From Chloroflexota bacterium (GTDB taxonomy: Bacteria; Chloroflexota; Dormibacteria; Dormibacterales; Dormibacteraceae): a stretch of 8,742 bases of DNA. The notes below the pieces were generated by a model that ran no database searches, had not been told where the DNA came from, and saw only the letters and a program-made list of their open reading frames with translations. Below, piece by piece: positions 1-7,295 of this stretch (the stretch's first letter is position 1; every line of letters starts with the position of its first letter). A program made the position numbers and the translations under genes. The stretch spans positions 1-8,742 of the forward strand of contig VBGV01000081.1 of NCBI GenBank assembly GCA_005880755.1. The letters run 5' to 3'.

Positions 1-514
1 CTTTTGATGCGACCTCTCTAGCGAGCGACTTGACCATGCTGATCTCGGCCGCTTTCGCCGCGTTGTAGGCGGGCGCTCCGCCGGCCTCGCGGCCCCATAC
101 CGAGGTGATGACGACGACGCGGCCCCAACCGCGCTTGATCATCCCGTCGAGCACGAGCTGGGTCATGCGGGCGCTGACGACGACGTTGCCTTCAAACGCG
201 GCTTTGAATTCTTTGGGGCCGGTGTCGCTCCATGAGCTCCCGGCCCGTGCGCCGAAGTTGTTGACCAGGATGTCGATGGGTCCGAGGTTTTCTTGAGTTT
301 GCTCGACGGATCTGTTGCATCCTGCTTCGGTCGTCACGTCGGCGGCGACGCCGAATCCTTTGATCTCCGCGGCCACGCGTTGGACATCGGATTCGGTTCG
401 CGCCACCACCGACACACGCGCGCCTTCGCGCGCCAGCGCCTGCGCGATGCCGAGACCGATGCCCTTCGTCGCGCCCGTGACCAGCGCGACCTTGCCCTCG
501 ATGCCGAAGTCCAT
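1..514 (-). CDS. Short-chain dehydrogenase/reductase (SDR), 3' part beyond the window
   Basis: A classical SDR oxidoreductase that would use NAD(P)H to reduce or oxidise a carbonyl/alcohol; the substrate cannot be told. The first 171 residues are visible and the C-terminus runs off the left edge. The Rossmann glycine motif TGATKGIG is at residues 13-20, D59-V60 is the usual adenine-contacting pair, and NNFG is at 85-88 where most members have NNAG. The catalytic tetrad is complete: N110, S138, Y150, K154 (YNAAK). Arg39 after the second strand (ARTE) suggests NADP(H) preference, by inference. The ATG at 514 is chosen because the fold begins immediately (GKVALVTG at 7-14); the ribosome-binding site is weak. 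Only 20 bp separate it from the divergent Nudix start, so promoters of each gene must overlap the other gene. Family assignment is firm; the specific reaction is unknown. Confidence 0.93.
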   Translation of the reverse strand, partial: MDFGIEGKVALVTGATKGIGLGIAQALAREGARVSVVARTESDVQRVAAEIKGFGVAADVTTEAGCNRSVEQTQENLGPIDILVNNFGARAGSSWSDTGPKEFKAAFEGNVVVSARMTQLVLDGMIKRGWGRVVVITSVWGREAGGAPAYNAAKAAEISMVKSLAREVASK

Positions 515-534
515 GCTTCGCGCATCCTAATGAG

Positions 535-1215
535 GTGCTGCCGCCGGCTGCGATCAACGACGGACCGCCGGTCACCCCTCGTCCGTCGGCCACGGTGCTG
601 CTGATCCGGGGCGATGATCCGTGGGAGCTGCTGATGGTGCGCCGGCCGGGCGGCGCGGACTTTGCGCCGGGGGCGTACGTGTTTCCGGGCGGGACGGTGC
701 ACGAGGACGACCGCGTCTTTGAGGACGAGCTCTGCGCCGCCGCCGTGCGCGAGCTCTTCGAGGAGGTCGGCGTGTTGCTCGTGCCAGGTGCACGCGACGC
801 AGACTGCGCGAGACTTCGAGAGCTCGTCGAGGCTGGCACTTCATTCGGAAATGCGCTGACAGAGCTCGGCCTCGTTCCGGCATTCGACGAGCTGCTCCTG
901 TTCGCGCGCTGGGTCACCCCCGCGCTGCTCCGGCGGCGGTTCGACGCGCGCTTCTACCTCGCTCGGGTGCCCGAGGGTCAGACGATCAGGCCGCAGCCGG
1001 GAGAGGTGACGGACTGGTTGTGGATCGCACCTTCACGGGCGCTGACGAGTCCGGAGATCACCCTCGTGTACGCGACGCGCGTGGTACTCGAGTCCGTTGC
1101 CGACGCGCCGGACGCTGCCGCGCTCTTCGCTCGTGCTCGGGCTCTGGGAGAAATTCCGATTGTCGAGCCGCGCATCGTCCAGACCGAGAACGGGTGGGAG
1201 ATCGTCCGGGACTAA
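535..1215 (+). CDS. NUDIX hydrolase, NUDT19-like (possible CoA/nucleoside-diphosphate pyrophosphatase)
   Basis: A 226-residue Nudix hydrolase, a family that cleaves nucleoside-diphosphate-X compounds with Mg2+/Mn2+. The first strand is around residues 18-25 (SATVLLIR), followed by RRPGG, APGAYVFPGG at 44-53 and the metal-binding helix REL-x-EE-x-G at 72-79. Spacing from G53 to R72 is five residues longer than the canonical box (Gx5Ex7RE). That insertion, the AYVFPGG motif and the downstream ARWVTP...RRFDARFYLA segment resemble the NUDT19 group, whose animal member hydrolyses CoA and acyl-CoA. CoA as substrate is inference. The start is GTG 535, the only start codon between the in-frame stop at 478 and the fold; no Shine-Dalgarno at normal spacing is seen, so initiation may be leaderless or a later codon may be used. 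The stop overlaps the stop of the convergent deaminase gene by 4 bp. Confidence 0.9.
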   Translation: MLPPAAINDGPPVTPRPSATVLLIRGDDPWELLMVRRPGGADFAPGAYVFPGGTVHEDDRVFEDELCAAAVRELFEEVGVLLVPGARDADCARLRELVEAGTSFGNALTELGLVPAFDELLLFARWVTPALLRRRFDARFYLARVPEGQTIRPQPGEVTDWLWIAPSRALTSPEITLVYATRVVLESVADAPDAAALFARARALGEIPIVEPRIVQTENGWEIVRD

Positions 1216-2558
1216 CGGTCGCGCCAGCGGTCGCGCCATTGGTCGTAGTGGACGACCTCCACCCCACCCTGGCGCAGAGTGTCGAGGCCCGCCGGATCCC
1301 GATACGCCTCTCTGAAATAGACCCGGGCAACGTTGGCGTTGATGGCCATCTTGGCGCACATCACGCACGGCGAGGCGCTCACGAACATGACCTTGCCGGG
1401 CAACTGGGCCCCGGCCTTGATGAGGGCGTTCTGCTCTGAATGAAGGCAGTTATGAACCACTGTAGATTGGCAGACATACGAGTGGTCTTCATCAACCTCA
1501 AGATTGAAGACCTGTTGGTCGACAGTGACCGTTCGCAAAGCTCCGACTGCCGCCCAGACGAAGGACTTCTCGTGGAGATCCCACGTTAGCCTGTCCCTCT
1601 TGAGCCACAGGATGTCGTCGTATTGACTTCGCACGTCTGGCCGGTCGTCATATTTGGTTCCGTTCTTCGGAAATAGCTTCGTGTCGTATTCGACCCCCAA
1701 CACGACTCCATCGCCGATCAGGATCAGATCGGGCCTGACTGTGTGATCGACGACGATTGCCCGAAAACCCTGGGCTTCGAATTGGCGCTTGATCCCGACC
1801 AGCTCCTGGTAGACCTTGCGCGTCGAGTCCTTTTGAGCAATGCTCTGGCTGATCGCGGCGCGAGACGGATCGTAGATGTGGATTCCTCGCATCGGATTGC
1901 GCTCGGTCATACGCAGGCTGTGCCGCCGACGAGACTCGACTGACTTAGAACTCTCGACCGCGCATTTGGGACACATCCGCCGATAGTTAGGAATGGCGAT
2001 TCCACAAGACTGGCAGCTGCGCGCGAGAGTTGCGACTTCATCGCCTACGACAAGGTCGCCCGCCTTTACCCAGGCCACCTCACCGCCCCGCCGCACGAGG
2101 AATGGGTGCTCCGGGGTCGCCGTCTTCCGGCGTTCCAGATTCACGGAACGCGTCTCTAGAAAGATCTGAACTAATGGTCCAGTGTGCTGATGTCGGAACA
2201 GCTGCGTGACCGGTCGCAATCTGTCGCGATGGGTAAGGACTTTGTCGCCGACCTTGATTGCTTCGATTCGAACAGGCCCATGGTCGGTCATGACCTTGGA
2301 ACCCCCAACGAAACAGCCACAAGCTCCAGGTGTCGTCGAATCGCAGCGGTTCGGAAGGCCGCGGGCGTTGCCGTTGTAGCCGATGCCGAGGACCTGGGTC
2401 AGGTCCGGCGTTGTGATCACCGTACCGACCTGCAGGCGGGCGCAGGTCGAACGCTTGGCCAGCTCCTCGGCCATGCGCATGTAGACCTCCTCCAGGGGGA
2501 TTCGGTCGGGCGCCGGCTCGGCTTCGGGAAGGGGCTTGATATCGGCCATCAAGGTCAT
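1212..2558 (-). CDS. dCMP deaminase precursor with in-frame intein
   Basis: The host protein is a deoxycytidylate deaminase (zinc-dependent, dCMP to dUMP, supplying thymidylate synthesis in the cytosol; called ComEB in Bacillus). Precursor residues 1-81 hold the N-terminal half (MRMAEELAKRSTCARLQVG, then GIGYNGNARGLP). Residues 371-448 hold the catalytic half: CLHSEQNAL with zinc ligand H373 and general acid/base E375, then SPCVMCA with ligands C398 and C401. Between them lies an intein at residues 82-370. Removing it gives a 159-residue enzyme, normal for the family, with the joined motif GACG-CLHSEQ; unspliced protein would have its active site split. The start is taken as ATG 2558; ATG 2549 (MADIK) is equally possible, as neither has a good Shine-Dalgarno. 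A TATAGA hexamer at 2577-2572 could be a -10 with a very short leader. The C-terminus ends in a duplicated WRDR. It diverges from rmuC. Confidence 0.93.
   Translation of the reverse strand: MTLMADIKPLPEAEPAPDRIPLEEVYMRMAEELAKRSTCARLQVGTVITTPDLTQVLGIGYNGNARGLPNRCDSTTPGACGCFVGGSKVMTDHGPVRIEAIKVGDKVLTHRDRLRPVTQLFRHQHTGPLVQIFLETRSVNLERRKTATPEHPFLVRRGGEVAWVKAGDLVVGDEVATLARSCQSCGIAIPNYRRMCPKCAVESSKSVESRRRHSLRMTERNPMRGIHIYDPSRAAISQSIAQKDSTRKVYQELVGIKRQFEAQGFRAIVVDHTVRPDLILIGDGVVLGVEYDTKLFPKNGTKYDDRPDVRSQYDDILWLKRDRLTWDLHEKSFVWAAVGALRTVTVDQQVFNLEVDEDHSYVCQSTVVHNCLHSEQNALIKAGAQLPGKVMFVSASPCVMCAKMAINANVARVYFREAYRDPAGLDTLRQGGVEVVHYDQWRDRWRDR
1216..1238. repeat. Short tandem duplication at the 3' end of the deaminase gene
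   Basis: The 11-mer CGGTCGCGCCA occurs twice with a period of 12 bp. On the minus strand it encodes the C-terminal WRDR-WRDR of the deaminase, so the last four residues look like a recent in-frame duplication lying just before the stop. Confidence 0.8.
1599..1805 (-). other. Putative PD-(D/E)xK-type homing nuclease core within the intein
   Basis: Precursor residues 252-320. An amphipathic helix (KVYQELVGIKRQFEAQGF, 248-265) is followed by a strand (RAIVVDHTV), then RPDLILIGDG (P276, D277), a short turn, and a strand VVLGVEYDTK with E290, D292 and K294. This helix-strand-strand order with PD, about 14 residues, then an acidic residue, x, K is the layout of PD-(D/E)xK and related VSR-like nucleases. 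No LAGLIDADG helix and no HNH or GIY-YIG motif is visible. Homing endonucleases of this fold are known (I-Ssp6803I; the EDxHD/VSR-like group including I-Bth0305I), but are the exception among inteins. I infer that it cuts, or once cut, intein-free deaminase alleles. The motif is read by eye, so the exact catalytic residues are uncertain. Confidence 0.5.
1839..2015 (-). other. Zinc ribbon and NUMOD3-like DNA-recognition segment within the intein
   Basis: Precursor residues 182-240. CQSC (C182, C185) and CPKC (C196, C199), separated by ten residues, make a compact zinc ribbon. After a basic linker (SRRRHSLR) comes ERNPMRG, then a Ser/Ala/Ile-rich helix (PSRAAISQSIAQKDS). NPMxG followed by such a helix resembles the NUMOD3 repeats that make minor-groove contacts in mobile-intron homing endonucleases. 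The likely role is target-site binding for the nuclease core that follows. The Cys spacing is seen directly; the NUMOD3 match is a resemblance only. Confidence 0.45.
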
Positions 2559-2568
2559 GTTAACGGTC

Positions 2569-2597
2569 TTGTCTATACCCTCCTACGGGGCTACAAT
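2569..2597 (+). promoter_or_regulatory. Candidate sigma-70 promoter for rmuC, possibly leaderless
   Basis: TTGTCT (2569-2574) and TACAAT (2592-2597) are separated by exactly 17 bp. The predicted transcription start, 7-8 bases after the -10, falls on the A of an in-frame ATG at 2605. If the promoter is real, rmuC would be translated from a leaderless mRNA and the ATG at 2596 would lie inside the -10. The -35 is a weak match and could arise by chance. Confidence 0.35.
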
Positions 2598-3657
2598 GCG
2601 CAAGATGTCGGTGCTCGAACTGTTGTTCGCGCTGCTCCTGGTATGCCTCGTGGCTGGAGTCGGGTTCGTGGCCGCGCTCGTCTGGGGCCTGGTAAAGCGG
2701 ACCGAAGGCCACGCGCGCGACGTCGCTGAGCTCCGGACGAGCCTGCAGGCGGGCGGCCAGGCACAGGAAACCCAGGCGGCCGAGCTTCGGGAGCGCCTTT
2801 CCAACACCCAGTCGACGATGGAAGGCCTCAAAGCGGCGCTGTCGGCGCGCCAGCCGATCGAGGAGGATGCAAGGGCCAGCCTCAAGCGCCTGGAGCACGT
2901 CATCGCCGGCAGCTCGAGCCGGGGCGCGGCCGGCGAGCACATCCTCGAGGAGGCGCTCCGCCACCTTCCGCCCGAGATGCTGCAGCGCAACGTCTGGGTC
3001 GGCGGCAAGGTCGTCGAGCTGGCCCTGCGCCTGCCCGGAGGCAAGCTGCTGCCGATGGACTCCAAATGGGTTTCCAGCGTCGCCCTGGAACAGCTGGCTG
3101 AACCCGGCCTGGACGCCAACCGCCGCGCGCAGCTCACTGGCCAAGTCGAACGGGAGGTGGAGCGGCGCGTCCGCGAGGTCAGCCAGTACATCGACCCGGC
3201 GATCACATCGCCTTTCGCTCTCGCCGTCATCCCCGACGCCGCCTACGACGTGTGCCGGAGCGCCATCGTCAACGCTCACTCGAGGCACGTCATGGTCGTC
3301 GGTTACGCGATGGCCCTGCCCTACCTGCTGACGCTTTACCAGCTGCACCTGCAGTTTGCCCGGACGGTGGACATGGAGAAGCTGCAGTCGGCCCTGATCG
3401 ACATCGAGCGCCAGGTCGACGTCCTGGAGGGGATCCTGGAGAACAGGGTCCAGCGCTCGCTCACCGTCCTCCAGAACGCCTACACGGAGGGCAAGCAGGC
3501 CTCGGCCAAGATCCGGGCCTCCGCGCAGGGGGTTCAGATCTCAGCCCCATCAAATGAGGTCGGGGCTGTGGACCAGCTTTCCACAGGCTCCCCCGATGCG
3601 GCAGCCGAGGTTTCCACAGACACCTTCCGCCTCGCCCTGCTCGACTCGGTCCAGTAG
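2596..3657 (+). CDS. rmuC: DNA recombination protein RmuC homologue
   Basis: RmuC proteins are membrane-anchored coiled-coil proteins with a nuclease-like domain that limit inversions and rearrangements at repeats; the biochemistry is poorly defined. This copy has 353 residues. An N-terminal membrane helix sits at about 6-30 (LELLFALLLVCLVAGVGFVA) behind the charges R2 and K3. A coiled coil follows to about residue 100 (AELRTSLQ, AAELRERLSNTQ). The RmuC domain starts around residue 110 with RGAAGEHILEEAL and continues with VWVGGKVVELALRLPGGK and LPMDSKW, the positions that resemble a degenerate PD-(D/E)xK core. The last ~40 residues are low in conservation-like features and carry TCCACA motifs in the DNA. 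The start is ATG 2596, giving positive residues before the membrane helix; ATG 2605 is the alternative favoured by the candidate promoter. It is divergent from the deaminase by 37 bp. Confidence 0.9.
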   Translation: MRKMSVLELLFALLLVCLVAGVGFVAALVWGLVKRTEGHARDVAELRTSLQAGGQAQETQAAELRERLSNTQSTMEGLKAALSARQPIEEDARASLKRLEHVIAGSSSRGAAGEHILEEALRHLPPEMLQRNVWVGGKVVELALRLPGGKLLPMDSKWVSSVALEQLAEPGLDANRRAQLTGQVEREVERRVREVSQYIDPAITSPFALAVIPDAAYDVCRSAIVNAHSRHVMVVGYAMALPYLLTLYQLHLQFARTVDMEKLQSALIDIERQVDVLEGILENRVQRSLTVLQNAYTEGKQASAKIRASAQGVQISAPSNEVGAVDQLSTGSPDAAAEVSTDTFRLALLDSVQ

Positions 3658-3727
3658 GTCCGGTTTTGCCCCGTTTCCCCCAGGCAATACCCACCCTGTG
3701 CCCAACTCGTCCCAAGGGATATCCACA
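3566..3727. promoter_or_regulatory. Cluster of TCCACA motifs resembling DnaA boxes, upstream of nrdJ
   Basis: Four copies of TCCACAG occur within about 160 bp: on the plus strand at 3580-3586, 3613-3619 and 3722-3728, and inverted as CTGTGGA at 3566-3572. The first two sites form a 7-bp inverted repeat with a 7-base spacer. ATATCCACA (3719-3727) differs from the DnaA consensus TTATCCACA at one base; CTTTCCACA (3577-3585) and GTTTCCACA (3611-3619 with G at 3610) at two. Three copies lie in the last codons of rmuC and one between the genes. DnaA control of nrd genes is known in E. coli; whether DnaA binds here is inference. Confidence 0.35.
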
Positions 3728-3734
3728 GGTAATC

Positions 3735-3782
3735 CACCAACATGTTGGGGGTAGAGCCCTCTTCAGGCCAAATATCTTGTGT
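3735..3782. promoter_or_regulatory. Tandem NrdR-like operators upstream of nrdJ
   Basis: Two sites match the core of the NrdR box (consensus acaCwAtATaTwGtgt). Site 1 is the perfect palindrome CCAACATGTTGG (3737-3748). Site 2 is GCCAAATATCTTGTGT (3767-3782), matching 12 of 16 positions. Their centres are 32 bp apart, about three helical turns, which is the pairing typical of NrdR operators. They end 7 bp before the -35. NrdR is the general repressor of bacterial ribonucleotide reductase genes, so repression of nrdJ when dATP is high is the expected role. The match and spacing are seen directly; binding is inferred. Confidence 0.6.
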
Positions 3783-3789
3783 TTAGGCC

Positions 3790-3818
3790 TTGACAAGCTG
3801 AAAAGCCGGTCGTATATT
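3790..3818 (+). promoter_or_regulatory. Sigma-70 promoter of nrdJ
   Basis: TTGACA (3790-3795, perfect -35), a 17-bp spacer, and TATATT (3813-3818, five of six -10 bases). The transcription start is expected near 3824-3826, leaving a leader of about 155 bases before the nrdJ ATG. This is the best promoter match in the window. Confidence 0.75.
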
Positions 3819-3820
3819 CG

Positions 3821-3979
3821 GGGACGTTACATCGAGGCCCTGGGGCATAAGTGGCGGGCATGCTCTGGGGCCTCTTGCATCCCCAAACGAATAAGCCAAA
3901 CGACCAAGTCAACGTCCCAGCAGAGCGATTCGAAAACACCCTCACCGGGGATGATTTAAGGAGGCGTTTCCTAAGAAAA
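3821..3979 (+). promoter_or_regulatory. Structured 5' leader of nrdJ
   Basis: The leader can fold strongly. GAGGCCCTGGGGCAT (3834-3848) pairs over 15 positions (three G-U wobbles) with 3860-3874, closing an 11-base loop. GGGACGTT (3821-3828) pairs perfectly with AACGTCCC (3911-3918), though the first bases may lie before the transcription start. Between these are two copies of CCAAACGA (3883-3890 and 3896-3903). No U-tract follows the hairpin, so it is not a terminator. It matches no riboswitch class I can identify; the cobalamin-riboswitch core is absent. Third-position GC is about half here and rises to about 80% after 3980, so it is probably not translated although the nrdJ frame stays open back to 3851. 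Confidence 0.5.
3958..3964 (+). promoter_or_regulatory. Shine-Dalgarno of nrdJ (AAGGAGG)
   Basis: A perfect anti-16S match, but its end is 15 bases before ATG 3980, longer than usual. AGGA (3959-3962) can pair with TCCT (3969-3972), which could shorten the effective distance or mask the site. It supports 3980 as the start over the upstream GTG 3851. Confidence 0.6.
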
Positions 3980-6757
<2,778 letters not shown>

Positions 6758-6771
6758 TTTCCCTCCCCAGT

Positions 6772-6804
6772 AAAAGCGCCGTCCTCACCAGGCGGCGCTT
6801 TTTT
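6772..6804 (+). terminator. Intrinsic terminator of nrdJ
   Basis: AAAAGCGCCG (6772-6781) pairs perfectly with CGGCGCTTTT (6793-6802), with an 11-base loop and a run of six T (6799-6804), 15 bases after the nrdJ stop. The A-run on the 5' arm means it may also stop leftward transcripts from the convergent operon. Confidence 0.92.
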
Positions 6805-6814
6805 ATTGGTCCGA

Positions 6815-6888
6815 ATTCCGCACTTTTGGCGTCAGCGGAGCGCTTGACTGGCACGGATTCCGCACCTTTGGCGTCAGGGGGGCGTTTG
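6815..6888. repeat. Two 32-bp direct repeats, 42-bp period, 28/32 identical
   Basis: Copies at 6815-6846 and 6857-6888 both begin ATTCCGCAC and share TTTGGCGTCAG; four positions differ. Copy 1 and the start of copy 2 lie between the convergent genes; copy 2 runs over the stop and the last four codons (QTPP) of the F420-type reductase. No flanking target duplication or transposase is seen. It may be a member of a dispersed intergenic repeat family or a local duplication. Confidence 0.85.
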
Positions 6889-7263
6889 GTTTGCTTTGAA
6901 GGTGACTTCGATCAGCGGGCTGTAGCGGACCATCCGGTCGACGTCATCCCGCCTCCACGCGCGCGCGATGTGCGGCAGGATCTCCCGCCGCTCGGCTTCG
7001 TCGTCGATGACCCGCGCCGTGGCGGGCAGATCGGTGCTCGTCCTTCCCTTCAGGTGAAAGATGAAGTGCGGGTCTGCCTCCAGGTTGAGCAGCCAGCGGC
7101 GCTTCCTCGGATACGGGGTGCCGCTGATGTAGATACGCCCGCCGATGTTGTGAAAGACGATCTCGAGCCGGCGCGGCTTCCCGCTCCGACGTCCCGTGGT
7201 CGTGATATCGATCGTGTGCCCGCGCTCGAGCGCCGCCTCGATCGCTTCTTTATTGAGAGCCAT
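6874..7263 (-). CDS. Deazaflavin (F420)-dependent nitroreductase family protein
   Basis: A 129-residue single-domain protein of the split beta-barrel family that includes mycobacterial Ddn. Members bind reduced F420 and reduce quinones or other acceptors. Characteristic pieces are TTTGRRSGKPR (21-31), the phosphate-binding region, IYISG (44-48), and RRWLLNLEADP (55-65), equivalent to the W-x-x-NL-x-A-x-P motif of the family. It is close to the short end of the family length. ATG 7263 has a reasonable Shine-Dalgarno (GAGGT, 8 bases upstream). It is the last gene of a three-gene leftward run, 32 bp after the aminotransferase. Its final codons lie inside a direct repeat, so the C-terminus may have been altered by that repeat. 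F420 use is inferred from the family; no F420 synthesis gene is in view. Confidence 0.85.
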   Translation of the reverse strand: MALNKEAIEAALERGHTIDITTTGRRSGKPRRLEIVFHNIGGRIYISGTPYPRKRRWLLNLEADPHFIFHLKGRTSTDLPATARVIDDEAERREILPHIARAWRRDDVDRMVRYSPLIEVTFKANQTPP

Positions 7264-7295
7264 CTGCGTCGACCTCTACTGCCCCGCAGTGGCGC

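Larger units (their letters stand above)
1449..2315 (-). other. Intein (289 aa) inserted in the dCMP deaminase active site
   Basis: A protein-splicing element from C82 to N370 of the precursor. Block A is CFVGGSKVMTDHGPVRIE followed by IKVGDKV: the nucleophile Cys1, then the usual hydrophobic and GD positions. Block B is TPEH (T148, H151), which helps the first N-S acyl shift. Block F is NLEVDEDHSYV (352-362), and block G is VVHN then C (H369, N370, C+1 371), for Asn cyclisation and transesterification. All residues for standard class 1 splicing are present, so it should be active. Between blocks B and F are about 170 residues holding a zinc ribbon, a NUMOD3-like stretch and a nuclease-like core, so this is a large intein and not a mini-intein. 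Base composition is lower than the host: 48-60% GC in three hand-counted 60-base lines (1621, 1681, 1801) against 67-68% in two host lines (1321, 2401). That suggests separate origin. Confidence 0.93.

Noticed and set aside
192..917. 241-codon minus-strand frame across the SDR and Nudix genes
   Set aside because: Low-complexity Ser/Arg-rich translation overlapping two well-supported genes in other frames.
2560..3348. 262-codon minus-strand frame inside rmuC
   Set aside because: It has no motif, overlaps the deaminase start region, and mirrors rmuC codons.
3811..3820. A third NrdR box at CGTATATTCG
   Set aside because: It matches about 6 of 10 core positions, and the bases are better explained as the -10 of the promoter.
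3851..3979. 43-residue N-terminal extension of NrdJ from GTG 3851
   Set aside because: Third-position GC is near 50% here and jumps to about 80% after ATG 3980, the region folds as RNA, a perfect Shine-Dalgarno lies at 3958-3964, and known NrdJ proteins have only about 30 residues before the GLRFGRFF-like block.
3821..3979. Cobalamin riboswitch upstream of the B12-dependent reductase
   Set aside because: AAGCCAAACGACC only partly resembles a B12 box, the conserved core elements are missing, and the leader is short for the class.
7278..7290. ACTGC-CCC-GCAGT hairpin between the aminotransferase and the reductase
   Set aside because: Five base pairs with a 3-base loop and no T-run; too weak for a terminator, and the genes appear cotranscribed.
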